From: Falsiroseomonas sp050563545
Lineage (GTDB): Bacteria; Pseudomonadota; Alphaproteobacteria; Acetobacterales; Acetobacteraceae
NCBI RefSeq assembly: GCF_050563545.1
Contig: NZ_JBNXUM010000019.1
Span: 62,001 to 126,000 of the forward strand
Length of the DNA: 64,000 nt
Direction of reading: 5' to 3'
Shown here piece by piece: positions 24,999 through 33,987 of this stretch (position 1 is the stretch's first letter; each line of letters starts with the position of its first letter). Under the pieces are notes generated by a model. It did not search any database, was not told where the DNA came from, and worked only from the letters and a program-made list of their open reading frames with translations. The position numbers and the translations under genes were made by a program.

Positions 24999-25991
24999 AT
25001 GATGCATCTCCGCCGCCGCACCCTGCTGGCCACCGCCGGCGCGCTGGCCCTGCCGGCAGGCTTCTTCCCTGGGGCCGCAGGCGCGCAGACCGTCCAGCGC
25101 ACCGCCCGCGCCATCGTCGGCTTCCCCGCCGGCGGCTCCTCCGACATCGTGGCGCGGCTCTATGCCGAGCGCCTGCGCGGCAGCTACGCGCCCTCCGTCA
25201 TCGTCGAGGGCAAGGTCGGCGCGGCCGGCCGCATCGCGATCGAGTTCGTGCGCGACGCCGACAAGGACGGCACGGTCTATCTGCAGACGCCGGCCTCCAT
25301 CATCACCCTCGCCCCCTACGTCTTCCCGCGCGAGGCACGGTATGACGCGCTGACCGACCTCTCGCCGGTCTCCTCGGTCTGCAGCTTCCCCTTCGCGATG
25401 GCGGTCCCGGCGAACCACCCCGCCCGCACCCTGCAGGACTTCGTGGCCTGGCTGAAGGCGCAGCCGAACGAGGTGCCCTTCGCCTCGCCGGCGGCGGGGT
25501 CGGCGCCGCACTTCCTCGGTGTGATGTTCGGGAAGGATGTCGGCGCACGGCTGACCCACGTGCCCTATCGCGGGGCCGTGCCGGCGATCCAGGACCTGAT
25601 CGGCGGGCGGCTGCCGATGTTCATCGGCGTGCTCGGCGATATCTCGCCGCAGCAGAACCAGGGCCTGCGCATGCTGGCGATCACCGCCGAGCAGCGCCAT
25701 CCCCGCTACCCAGACGTGCCGACCTTCAGGGAACTCGGCTACACCAACATGACGCGTAGCGAATGGTTCGGCGTGCTGCTGCCCGCCGGCACGCCGGCGC
25801 CGATCGTCACCGGCCTGCACGGCGCCATCGTCGCCGCGGCGCGCACGTCGGAGATCGTCGCTGCGCTCGATCGCCTGGAGTACCTGCCGACGGTCTCCGC
25901 GAGCCCTGCCGAGTTCGCCGCGGCCATCCGCAAGGAGCGCGACGAATGGGCGACCATCGTGCGGGAGAGCGGCTTCCAGCCCGAAAACTGA
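24999..25991 (+). CDS. Bug-family (TctC-like) tripartite tricarboxylate transporter substrate-binding protein
   Basis: 330 aa. The leader MMHLRRRTLLATAGALALPAG is Tat-like. The mature protein has the Bug landmarks IVGFPAGGSSDIVARL, PFAMAVPANHP, HVPYRGAVPAIQDLIGG and the C-terminal WATIVRESGFQPEN. These proteins bind carboxylates for TctAB permeases or act in sensing. No TctA or TctB gene is nearby, so it is an orphan, as Bug proteins often are. GGGAGGA six bases upstream supports the start at 24999 rather than the longer frame from 24927. A hairpin pair follows before the next gene. Confidence 0.92.
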   Translation: MMHLRRRTLLATAGALALPAGFFPGAAGAQTVQRTARAIVGFPAGGSSDIVARLYAERLRGSYAPSVIVEGKVGAAGRIAIEFVRDADKDGTVYLQTPASIITLAPYVFPREARYDALTDLSPVSSVCSFPFAMAVPANHPARTLQDFVAWLKAQPNEVPFASPAAGSAPHFLGVMFGKDVGARLTHVPYRGAVPAIQDLIGGRLPMFIGVLGDISPQQNQGLRMLAITAEQRHPRYPDVPTFRELGYTNMTRSEWFGVLLPAGTPAPIVTGLHGAIVAAARTSEIVAALDRLEYLPTVSASPAEFAAAIRKERDEWATIVRESGFQPEN

Positions 25992-26037
25992 GGCCCGGCG
26001 GGCTTGCCTGCCGGCCCCGCCTGAGGCCAGGGTGATC

Positions 26038-26058
26038 CGGGCGGCCGGGGGCCGCCCG
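26038..26058 (+). repeat. Hairpin abutting the ribosome site of the GT39 gene
   Basis: CGGGCGGCC-GGG-GGCCGCCCG is a perfect 9-bp stem with a 3-base loop. Its last base touches GAGGA, the Shine-Dalgarno of the ATG at 26066. It may terminate the upstream transcript or modulate translation. Confidence 0.5.
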
Positions 26059-26065
26059 AGGACCG

Positions 26066-27625
26066 ATGCCCGAAGCGCCGACGCCGACCGTCACGATCCG
26101 TCATCGCACCCCGCCCTGGCGGGATGTGGTGGCGATGCTCGTCCTGGTCGCCATGGTCGTCGTCCTGCGCATCACCTCCTTCGTGCCCGCGGTGGTGGAC
26201 ACGGATGAGGGGCTCTACATGGTGCAGGCGCGGGAATGGCTGAGCGGGGGCTGGCCGCTGGTGGCGGCCTGGGACATGCACCCCGTCGGCGCGCCCGCGA
26301 TGTTCGCGCTGGCCTTCCTCGCCTTCGGCGTGTCGGTGGAAGCGGCGCGCCTGCTTGGCATGATCTGCGTCGCCGCGACGGCCTGCGCGCTGTACGGCAC
26401 GGCGCGCGCGGTCCGCGCGCCCTGGGCGATCGGCGTCGCGGCGGGCGTGATCTACGCCGCGCAATCCGTGCTGCTGGGCGGGCTCTGCACCAACACGGAA
26501 CTGCTGATCGCGCCCTTCGTCACCGGCGCGATGGCCATCGGCATGCGCGGCGCCGCGCGCGCCATGGCGCGCGATGGCACAGCGCCCGGCATGGGATCGG
26601 TCATCGCGATGGGCCTGCTGATCGGCTGGGCGCTGGTCGTGAAGCAGGTCGTCGTGCCGGAGGGGTGCCTGGCCTTCGCGCTGCTGGCGCTGCCCGCGCT
26701 GATGAAGCGGCTGCTGCCCTTCCGCCGCGCGCTGGCGATGGCGCTGGTCTATGCCCTGCTCTGCGCCACGCCATTCGTGCTGATGGGGGCCGCCTACTGG
26801 GTGCGGGGCTGGCTGCCCGAATACCTCGACGGCTCGCTGCTCGCGCCCTTCCGCTATTCCATGGAGCGGATCGAGACGGAGGAGGCGGCGCGCCGCATCG
26901 CCTCGGCCATGCTGATGCTGCTGCCGGGCTTCCTGATGGCGGCGATCGCCCTGTTGTCCTGGCGGCCGCGCGCGGCGGCGCAGCCCGCGGCCTTGCTGAC
27001 GGCCTTCGTGCTGCTGTGGTTCGTCGTGGCCTCGGCCGCGATCGCGGGGCCCGGCTTCTACTTCGCGCACTACTTCCTGCTGTGGCTGCCGCCGCTGTCG
27101 CTGCTGGCGGCGATCGGCGCCTGGCGGGTGGCCAACGCGGTCTCCCGCCCCGGCGCCACGCGCATGGTCTTCGCGGGCCTTGTCGCGCTGGTCGCGCTCG
27201 ACGCCTGGTCGATCGAGATGCGTGACCGCGTGGAGCGCGGCCCGGGCTGGCTGCACCGCGATCCCGTGCGGGAGGTGGCTGCCCTGGTCGCGCAGGTCGC
27301 GGGGCCGGGCGGCGTCGCCTTCATGGCGAACTACCACCCCGCGGTCTATGTGCTGTCCAACACCCGCGCGCCCACGCGCTTCGTCTTCCCCGCCCACCTG
27401 ACCGGGGATTTCGAGGACCTGTCCACGACGAGCACGGAGGCCGAGCTTGGCCGCGTCCTGGCGGAGCGGCCGAAGGCGATCGCGATCGACCGCGAGTGGA
27501 TGCGCAACATGCGCCGCGCCGCGGCAGCGCAAGTCGATGCCGCGCTGGAGAAGGACTACGAGCTCTACGCGACGGTGCAGGGCAACGACACGCGCGTCGA
27601 GATCTGGAAGCTGAGGGAGGGGTAG
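26066..27625 (+). CDS. GT39/PMT-type membrane glycosyltransferase
   Basis: 519 aa. About ten hydrophobic helices from residue 23 to 395, with the acidic DTDEGLYMVQAREWL motif in the first periplasmic loop, which is the catalytic and metal-binding site of GT-C enzymes using polyprenyl-phosphate sugars. A soluble C-terminal domain of about 110 residues follows. It would transfer a sugar to a lipid or polymer on the periplasmic side. It stands at the left edge of the surface polysaccharide region, on the strand opposite to the main cluster. Start supported by GAGGA. Confidence 0.82.
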   Translation: MPEAPTPTVTIRHRTPPWRDVVAMLVLVAMVVVLRITSFVPAVVDTDEGLYMVQAREWLSGGWPLVAAWDMHPVGAPAMFALAFLAFGVSVEAARLLGMICVAATACALYGTARAVRAPWAIGVAAGVIYAAQSVLLGGLCTNTELLIAPFVTGAMAIGMRGAARAMARDGTAPGMGSVIAMGLLIGWALVVKQVVVPEGCLAFALLALPALMKRLLPFRRALAMALVYALLCATPFVLMGAAYWVRGWLPEYLDGSLLAPFRYSMERIETEEAARRIASAMLMLLPGFLMAAIALLSWRPRAAAQPAALLTAFVLLWFVVASAAIAGPGFYFAHYFLLWLPPLSLLAAIGAWRVANAVSRPGATRMVFAGLVALVALDAWSIEMRDRVERGPGWLHRDPVREVAALVAQVAGPGGVAFMANYHPAVYVLSNTRAPTRFVFPAHLTGDFEDLSTTSTEAELGRVLAERPKAIAIDREWMRNMRRAAAAQVDAALEKDYELYATVQGNDTRVEIWKLREG

Positions 27626-27641
27626 TGCGCTTCGCTAAAGA

Positions 27642-27670
27642 CCTCTCCCCGCCCCCGCGGGTGGAGAAGG
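27642..27670. terminator. Hairpin between convergent GT39 and ydcF genes; dispersed repeat copy
   Basis: CCTCTCC and GGAGAAGG arms around a 14-base GC-rich loop, an imperfect member of the CCCTCTCC family, in the 61-base gap between two convergent stops. Confidence 0.5.
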
Positions 27671-27686
27671 CTTGCGCCAAGTCTTC

Positions 27687-28493
27687 CTAACGTGCCCGCG
27701 GCGCCGGAAACCACGCATCAGTCCGCCCGAGCAGGTGATACGCTACCAGTCCCACCCATTCCCGCATCGCCCATTCCGCCTGGTTCAGCCGCGTCGGGAA
27801 GGGCCAGTTGTACCAGAGCCCGGGATCGCGGCCGGTCGTGTAGTTCACGGGCCACGGAACGATGTCGAAGCCGGCCGCGCGGAAGCAGCCGACCGCGCGC
27901 GGCATGTGGCTGGCCGAGGTCACCATGATCCAGGTCTCTCCGGGCTTGGGATCGAGCATCCGGCGGGACAGCACCGCATTCTCCCAGGTGTTGCGGCTCT
28001 CGTCGTCGAAGACCAGGCGCGATTCCGGCAGGCCGAGATCGCTGAACAAGCGCCGTGCGGTGTCGGCTTCCGTCGGCCCGCCGGGCACCACCGCCGCGCT
28101 GCCGCCGGTGAAGACGAGCCTGGCCTGCGGGTAGCGCAACGCCAGCGCGACGCCTTCCGTCATCCGCTCCGCCGCGCCGTTCAGCGCGGGGATGCCATGC
28201 GCCGCGGTCAGCCTCTGCTCCACCGCGCCGCCGAGCACGATGATCCCCGCGACGTTCGTCGGCGGCGGCTGCGGGCGCGCGAAGCGCTCCTCCAGCGGCA
28301 AGGTCAGGAAGGACGCGACGGGCAGGAAGAACACCGCGGCATACCAGCCGAGACCGAGCGCCAGCGGCCAGCGCCCGGAGCGCCGCCCGCGCCAGAGCAG
28401 CGCCGCACCCAGGATCGCGAGCAGCAGTGCGGCCGTGTTCGGCGCGGCCACCGTCCAGAACAGCTTGGACACCACGAAAAGCGCGTCCTGCAT
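27687..28493 (-). CDS. YdcF/ElyC-family membrane protein (DUF218)
   Basis: 268 aa. Two N-terminal helices (about 15-60) precede a DUF218 domain with IIVLGGAVEQRL, RYPQARLVFTGGSAA, ESRNTWENAVLSRRML and WIMVTSASHMPRAVGCFRAAGF. ElyC-type proteins affect undecaprenyl-phosphate carrier use in envelope polymer synthesis. It is the last gene of the seven-gene minus-strand polysaccharide cluster, 3 bases after the GT2 gene, which fits a role in lipid-carrier housekeeping. Confidence 0.87.
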   Translation of the reverse strand: MQDALFVVSKLFWTVAAPNTAALLLAILGAALLWRGRRSGRWPLALGLGWYAAVFFLPVASFLTLPLEERFARPQPPPTNVAGIIVLGGAVEQRLTAAHGIPALNGAAERMTEGVALALRYPQARLVFTGGSAAVVPGGPTEADTARRLFSDLGLPESRLVFDDESRNTWENAVLSRRMLDPKPGETWIMVTSASHMPRAVGCFRAAGFDIVPWPVNYTTGRDPGLWYNWPFPTRLNQAEWAMREWVGLVAYHLLGRTDAWFPAPRAR

Positions 28494-28496
28494 CGC

Positions 28497-29369
28497 CTAC
28501 AGCTCCAGCGCGCGCATCGGGTGCATCCGCCCGCGCAGCAGGTCGCCGATCGCGATCAGGTTGCCGCGCAGCCGCCCGCGCCGGTCGGCCCATGGTTCCG
28601 GCCTGACGCTGCGCAGCGCGTTCATGCAGAGATGCCGCCCCGCCGACCACAGCGCGTGGTCCCAAGGATAGCTGCCCTTGCGCGCGAGATAGACGCAGTT
28701 CGCGACCTGGCTGTAGCCGAGCTTCACCTGCGTGACGCGCCCCGACTTGGAGCCGAGATGCACGCCGCGCGCGCCATGCAGCCGCAGGATCGTGCCGAAG
28801 CGGCCAAGCCGGCGCGTGAGGTCCATGTCCTCGTACCAGCCATAGAGCGGCAGGTTCTCGTCGAAGCGCAGCACATGCGCGCGCATCGGCGCGAGCCGCA
28901 GCGCCATGTTGCAGCCATAGCCGTTGAAGTGGGAATGGAAGCCTGTGACGTCGCCGTCGAAGGCATCGGCGGCGTTGATCGCGCGGCCCTCCTCGACGGG
29001 GATGCCCGGTCCCTTGGCGCCGTCGGCGACGACGGTGCCGGTGGTCACCACGCAATCCCCCTGCTTCTCGAACACGCGCTCGGTCACGGCGAGGTAGCCG
29101 GGCTGCGCAAGGAAATCGTCGTCGAGGAACAGCACGGCGTCGCAATCGCCGAGCGCGTCCAGGATCGCGTTGCGCTGCCTCGGCAGGCCCGCCGGCGCGG
29201 TGATGAACTCGACATGCGGGAAGCGTTCGGCCAGGCCGGTCACGTCGTCCGGCGTGACATGGCAGACGACGATGCGATCGGCCTCGCGGGTCTGGCGCGC
29301 GATATCGGCAAGCGTCTCGCCGAGGATCGCCGCCCGCCCCCGCGTCGCAATGCCGACCGCGATCCGCAT
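28497..29369 (-). CDS. Family 2 glycosyltransferase
   Basis: 290 aa GT-A enzyme. It opens MRIAVGIATRGRAAILGETL; the nucleotide-sugar motif DxD is in AVLFLDDDFLAQPGYL (about 79-94), and the acceptor/base region is LYGWYEDMDLTRRLG. No membrane helix is evident, so it is cytoplasmic or peripheral. Its start overlaps the stop of the next GT2 gene by one base (TGATG). Sugar and linkage are unknown. Confidence 0.88.
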   Translation of the reverse strand: MRIAVGIATRGRAAILGETLADIARQTREADRIVVCHVTPDDVTGLAERFPHVEFITAPAGLPRQRNAILDALGDCDAVLFLDDDFLAQPGYLAVTERVFEKQGDCVVTTGTVVADGAKGPGIPVEEGRAINAADAFDGDVTGFHSHFNGYGCNMALRLAPMRAHVLRFDENLPLYGWYEDMDLTRRLGRFGTILRLHGARGVHLGSKSGRVTQVKLGYSQVANCVYLARKGSYPWDHALWSAGRHLCMNALRSVRPEPWADRRGRLRGNLIAIGDLLRGRMHPMRALEL

Positions 29370-30253
29370 CAGGGTTGGCCATCCATCGGCGCGCGCACAC
29401 GTCCCGCGCCGGCATCGCTGCGCAGGAAGCCCTGCAGCCGCCCAACCAGCGTCAGCCCGTAGTACTTCGCGTTCGCGACATCGAGCTTCGCCAGGCTGAT
29501 CAGCGCGCCGCCGAGCGGGCGCACCATGAAGGTCAGCCAGACCGAGGCCGGCACGCCGTGCCGCCGGAGCGCGAAGCCGAGGCCCCGCCCATAGGGTGCC
29601 GCGCGCGCCAGCGCCAAGGCCGGGTTGGTCTGCCGCTTGTCCGGGTGGATGACCTTTAGGCTAGGATCGAAGCGCGTCGCGTGCCCCGCCAGGATCGCGC
29701 GCAGCATGAAGTCCGGACCCTCGGCGGAGCTCAGGTAGGTGCCGAGCCCCATCTCCTCGTCGAAGCCGCCGAGCGCGAGCATCACGGAACGCCGCACCCA
29801 GGTGTTGAACTCGATCATGCTGGTCCAGACCTTCCCGGGCTCGACCGGCCCGCCCTCGGTCTGGAAGCGGCCCGAGCCGACCGTGCCGTCGGGGTTGATC
29901 GACGGCCCCGTCAGGATCGCGAGATCCGGATCCTCGTCGAAGGCGCGCGCGACATGGTCCAGCGCGCCAGGCGGGTAGATGCAGTCGTCGTCGGGCACGC
30001 TGACGATCTCGCCCTTCGCCTCGCGCAGGCCGAGGTTCCGCGCGTGGCTGATCTTCGAGACGCTCGAGCGGATATGCGTGACCGGTAGCCGTCCCGCGAA
30101 GCGGCCGAGGATTTCCACCAGCCGGTCGTCCTCGTTCTGGTCCACCACGATCAGCTCGTAGTCGTCGCGGCCCTGCATCAGCAGCGCGTCGATGTAGATC
30201 GCGATGTCCTCGGTGCGGCCCTTGGTCGGCATCACCAGGCTGAAGCGGATCAT
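29369..30253 (-). CDS. Family 2 glycosyltransferase
   Basis: 294 aa. N-terminal MIRFSLVMPTKGRTEDI, DDD in EIVSVPDDDCIYPPGAL as the metal motif, and a downstream TYLSSAEGPDFMLRAIL segment typical of GT2 enzymes making surface polysaccharide. Four-base overlap with the GT4 gene upstream. It may act after the initiating phosphotransferase encoded at 33988-34713. Confidence 0.87.
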   Translation of the reverse strand: MIRFSLVMPTKGRTEDIAIYIDALLMQGRDDYELIVVDQNEDDRLVEILGRFAGRLPVTHIRSSVSKISHARNLGLREAKGEIVSVPDDDCIYPPGALDHVARAFDEDPDLAILTGPSINPDGTVGSGRFQTEGGPVEPGKVWTSMIEFNTWVRRSVMLALGGFDEEMGLGTYLSSAEGPDFMLRAILAGHATRFDPSLKVIHPDKRQTNPALALARAAPYGRGLGFALRRHGVPASVWLTFMVRPLGGALISLAKLDVANAKYYGLTLVGRLQGFLRSDAGAGRVRAPMDGQP

Positions 30254-31362
30254 GGGGCCCTCGCGGCCAGCGCGGCGTCGATTTCGGCGCGGACGCGCCG
30301 ACGGAAGGCCTCGCGGGAGAAGCGCTCGGCATTGGCGCGGCAGGCCTCGGGCGCGATCGGCAGCGCCTCGAACCGGCGGATCGCCTCGGTCAGGCTCGCC
30401 GCGGTCTGCTCGGGGAACAGCACGCCCGTCTCGCCCTCGCGCACGATGTCGCTGGCGCCACCGCGACCATAGGCAATCAGCGGCGTGCCGCAGGCCTGGG
30501 CCTCCACCATGCCGATGCCGAAATCCTCCTCGGCCGCGAAGACGAAGGCGCGGGCGGATTGCAGCAGCGCAACCAGCTCCTCCTGCGGAACGCGCCCGCG
30601 GAAGGTGATGTTTCCCGAGTCACCCGCGGCAGCCTTCACGCGCGTCATCTCGGGCCCGTCGCCCACGACGACCAACTGCCTGTCCGGCATGGCCCGGAAC
30701 GCCTCCACGACGATGTCCACGCGCTTGTAGGGAACCATGCGCGAGGCGATGACGTAGGTCTCGTCCTTGGCCGGACGATACGGGAAGCCGTCGATGTCCA
30801 CGGGCGGGTGGACGACGGTGCTCTCGCGCCGCCAGGTCTTGCGGATGCGCTCGGCGATCCAGCGGCTGTTTGCCAGGATCACGTCGGGCCGCGCGGAGGA
30901 GGCGTGGTCCCACGCCCGCATCTTCGCCAGCAGCCAGCGCGTCAGCGCACCCTTGACCCCGCGATCGAGCCTGGCCTGGCGGAGATACTGGTGCTGCAGG
31001 TCCCACGCGTAGCGCATCGGGCTGTGGACGTAGCTGACATGCAGCGTCGCCGGCCCCGTCAGCACGCCCTTCGCCACGGCATGCGACGAGGAGATCACGA
31101 GGTCATAGGACGAGAGGTCGAACTGTTCCACCGCCAGCGGCATCAGGCCGAGATAGTACCGGAACCAGCGCTGCGCGCGAGGCAAGCGCTGGATGAAGGA
31201 AGTCGTGGGCACCTTGCCCCTGAGGAAGCCGCGCTCCTCGTCCGGCAGGAAGTCGCAGACGGCGTAGACGTCGGCGTCGGGGTAGATCTCCAGCAGCTGT
31301 TCCACGACGCGTTCGGAGCCCGCGTAGCTCTCGAGCCACTCGTGGACAATCGCGATCTTCAT
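30250..31362 (-). CDS. Family 4 glycosyltransferase (WbaZ/mannosyltransferase-like)
   Basis: 370 aa GT-B enzyme. It opens MKIAIVHEWLESYAGSERVVEQLLEIYPDAD-like, a pattern of WbaZ/mannosyltransferase relatives; the C-terminal donor site shows EEDFGIGMVEAQACGTPLIAYGRGG (E...E motif) and the central ASRMVPYKRVDIVVEAF with a phosphate-binding arginine and lysine. It is in the middle of the cluster, overlapping the GT2 gene downstream and ending 3 bases from the next. Confidence 0.9.
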   Translation of the reverse strand: MKIAIVHEWLESYAGSERVVEQLLEIYPDADVYAVCDFLPDEERGFLRGKVPTTSFIQRLPRAQRWFRYYLGLMPLAVEQFDLSSYDLVISSSHAVAKGVLTGPATLHVSYVHSPMRYAWDLQHQYLRQARLDRGVKGALTRWLLAKMRAWDHASSARPDVILANSRWIAERIRKTWRRESTVVHPPVDIDGFPYRPAKDETYVIASRMVPYKRVDIVVEAFRAMPDRQLVVVGDGPEMTRVKAAAGDSGNITFRGRVPQEELVALLQSARAFVFAAEEDFGIGMVEAQACGTPLIAYGRGGASDIVREGETGVLFPEQTAASLTEAIRRFEALPIAPEACRANAERFSREAFRRRVRAEIDAALAARAP

Positions 31363-32402
31363 CGGATCAGATCCAGCAGCCGCCTCGCGGCCGCGTCCCA
31401 GGAATAGAGCGCGGCGCGCGCGCGCCCGGCCTCGCGCAGCGAGTCAGCCAGGCCCGGCTCGTCCAGCAGCCGCGTCAGCGCGGCCGCCGGTGTCGCAGGG
31501 CCTTCCGCGTCGAACCAGAGCGCGGCGTCGGCGCAGACCTCCGGCACCGCGCCGGCGCGGGCGGCCAGAACGGGGCAGCCGCACCACATCGCCTCGAGCG
31601 GGGGGATGCCGAAGCCCTCGTAGCGCGACGGGAAGACCAGGCAGAGCGCATTCTCGTACAGCGCGCGGAGCTCGGCGTCGGTCACGCGGCCGAGCATGTG
31701 CACCGCGTTGCCCTGCGCGTCGCCGGGACCGGCAAAGACATTGCCCTTCACCGCCCCGGCGACGGCCAGCACCATGCCGCGCGATCCCAGCAGCGCGGCA
31801 GCATCGCCCAGTGCGCCGAGGTTCTTGTGCGCGGCGCGCGTGCCGACTGCCAGGGCATAGCCCCGCGGCGCCAGCCCGTGCTTCGCAAGCACGGCCGCGT
31901 CGGCGGGTGCGCGCAGGATGTGCTCGCCGCCCTCGGGCATCACGGCGATCCGCGACGCGTCGAGGCGCAGGTTTACCGCCAGCCGCGATCGCGAGAACTC
32001 GGAGACCGTGACGATCTGCGCGTCGAGCCGGGGCAGGGCACGATGCAGGAAGCGGTACCAGCTCCGGAAGGCCAGGGAATAGCTCTCCGGCGTGTCGAAG
32101 ACGCCGGCGTCGTGGATCACCAGGATCCGCTTGCCCCCGCAGCGCAGCGGCGCGGTGTTGCCGAGGCTCAGCAGCGGCGCGGGGTTCGACGCGCGCGGCA
32201 GGTCAAGCTGTTCCCAGCTCTGCCCGCTGCGCGTGCCGACATGCTCGACCGGGATGTCGCCGAGCCGGTCCGGCGTGCCGTTCGGTGCCACCAGCCGGAT
32301 CGGCGTGCCCGTTCGCGCGATGGCCTGCGTGACCTCCGCGGCGAAGCGCTGCACGCCGGTCAGCCCCTGCGTCAGGAAGCGTCCGTTCACCACTAGCGTC
32401 AC
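31359..32402 (-). CDS. Family 4 glycosyltransferase
   Basis: 347 aa. GTG start at 32402 overlaps the flippase stop (GTGA). It opens MTLVVNGRFLTQGLTGVQRFA, the usual start of this GT4 subgroup. The donor-site region has AVGTRAAHKNL and FPSRYEGFGIPPLEAMWCGCPVLAA. Four-base overlap with the next GT4 gene. In-frame sequence upstream of 32402 is antisense-like noise inside the flippase gene. Confidence 0.9.
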   Translation of the reverse strand: MTLVVNGRFLTQGLTGVQRFAAEVTQAIARTGTPIRLVAPNGTPDRLGDIPVEHVGTRSGQSWEQLDLPRASNPAPLLSLGNTAPLRCGGKRILVIHDAGVFDTPESYSLAFRSWYRFLHRALPRLDAQIVTVSEFSRSRLAVNLRLDASRIAVMPEGGEHILRAPADAAVLAKHGLAPRGYALAVGTRAAHKNLGALGDAAALLGSRGMVLAVAGAVKGNVFAGPGDAQGNAVHMLGRVTDAELRALYENALCLVFPSRYEGFGIPPLEAMWCGCPVLAARAGAVPEVCADAALWFDAEGPATPAAALTRLLDEPGLADSLREAGRARAALYSWDAAARRLLDLIR

Positions 32403-33940
32403 GCGGGCTCGCCCCTCAGCACCGCCTTGATCCGCCACGGCCGCCGCAGCAGGACGCGGGCGTCGCGGCGCTCGGCCGGCGTCAGCGCCCGCAGCGCCGC
32501 GACGCCGAAGACCGCGACGGCCAGCAGCGACACCACGGCCAGCCACCCGATGCCGGAGAAGGGCAGCAGCGCCGCCAGCCCGGCGCCGCCCGCCGCCATC
32601 GGCAGAGCCAGCGCGCGCGCTGCGTCGCGCGCCGCGGGATAGAGCCGCCCGGCGAAATAGAGCCGCCCCGCGACGTCCGCCGCGCACCGCGCCGCCCAGG
32701 CCGCGGCCGCGCCCTCGATGCCGAACCTCACCAGCAGCAGCGCCGAGAGCGGCAGGAACAGCGCGGCCTGCGCCAGCTGCCACTTCGCGTTCACGTCGGG
32801 CCGCCCGATCGCGTCCAGCAGCGCCGCCGGCGCGAAGGACGCGCAGGAGAAGAAGATGCCGACGGCCAGGATCCGCAGTACCTGCCCGCCGCCGGCGGCA
32901 AATTCCGGGCCGAGCCACAGCCTCAGCAGCCACGGCCCCGTTGCCACCAGCACCACGCAGGCCGGCAGCACGACGGCCAGCATCAGCAGCGCGCCGCGCC
33001 GCAGCAGCCCCGCTGTCTCGGCTTGGTGCGTGGAATACGCGGCCGCCATAGCCGGCATCAGCGCCTGCGCCACCGCCACCGGCAGGATCCACATGCGCAT
33101 GACAAGGTCGAGCGGCGTCGCGTAGAAGGCCACGGCCGAGAGCGTCAGCAGCGCCCCGATCAGGAAGCGGTCGGCGTAGAGCAGCGCCTGGGTCAGGATG
33201 CCCGAGGCGCTCATCCACCCGCCCATGCGCAGCAGCGGCCCGACCACCGCCCAGCGCGGCAGGGTGGGGCGCAGGCCCGGCAGGTCGCGCCGCGCCAGCA
33301 CCCAGTAGCAGATCGTGTTGGCGACGCGGCAGGCCAGCAGCGCCAGGATCACGCCGACCAGGCTCTGCCAGGCCATCAGCACCAGCACGGGGCCGAGGTA
33401 GTAGAAGGTCGCGACCGGGATGGTCACCAGGTTCGCCTCCCGGAAGCGCTGATGCGCGGCGAGTGCGCCCCAGAGCGCCGCGTTGATCACCACCAGGGGT
33501 GCGGCCACGCAGAGCAGCCGGAACGCCGCGACGGCTTCCTGCTGCAGCGCTGACGGCGTGTTCAGCACCCGCTCCACCAGCACGGGCACGAAAGCGAAGG
33601 CGCCGGCCGCGATCACGCCGCTGACCAGGGCCAGCGCGGTGATCGCCGCCCCCGCGAGTTCCGATGAGTCAACCTCGCGATGCGCCGTCGCGCGCGCCGC
33701 CAGCGCCCGCGTCAGCGCCGCGCCGACGCCGAGGTCGAAGACCCCGAAGACCCCGACCAGCGCGAGCGCCAGGGTGAAGAGCCCCCAGCGATCGATCCCC
33801 ATCTGGTGCACCAGCACCGGGGTGAGCGCCAGGGCCAGGATCAGCGGCAGCCCGCGCCCGAGCGCGTTCCACAGCGTCCCGGAGAGCAGCCGCCCCCCGG
33901 ACGCCCGCTGTTCGGCCGTCTCGGCCATGGTGATCGACAT
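32399..33940 (-). CDS. Oligosaccharide flippase, Wzx/MATE-type
   Basis: 513 aa with 12-14 hydrophobic helices from about residue 18. The pattern NALGRGLPLILALALTPVLVHQMGIDRWGLFTL at the start and the central LYADRFLIGALLTLSAVAFYATP segment are typical of Wzx-like polysaccharide flippases. It would move the lipid-linked repeat unit to the periplasm. Start ATG 33940 (or ATG 33928 four codons later); neither has a strong ribosome site. No Wzy polymerase is visible nearby. Confidence 0.88.
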   Translation of the reverse strand: MSITMAETAEQRASGGRLLSGTLWNALGRGLPLILALALTPVLVHQMGIDRWGLFTLALALVGVFGVFDLGVGAALTRALAARATAHREVDSSELAGAAITALALVSGVIAAGAFAFVPVLVERVLNTPSALQQEAVAAFRLLCVAAPLVVINAALWGALAAHQRFREANLVTIPVATFYYLGPVLVLMAWQSLVGVILALLACRVANTICYWVLARRDLPGLRPTLPRWAVVGPLLRMGGWMSASGILTQALLYADRFLIGALLTLSAVAFYATPLDLVMRMWILPVAVAQALMPAMAAAYSTHQAETAGLLRRGALLMLAVVLPACVVLVATGPWLLRLWLGPEFAAGGGQVLRILAVGIFFSCASFAPAALLDAIGRPDVNAKWQLAQAALFLPLSALLLVRFGIEGAAAAWAARCAADVAGRLYFAGRLYPAARDAARALALPMAAGGAGLAALLPFSGIGWLAVVSLLAVAVFGVAALRALTPAERRDARVLLRRPWRIKAVLRGEPA

Positions 33941-33987
33941 TCCCGAAGAGGCCCGCCTGGATGCGGGCCGGGCCGTGACCGCGGCGT

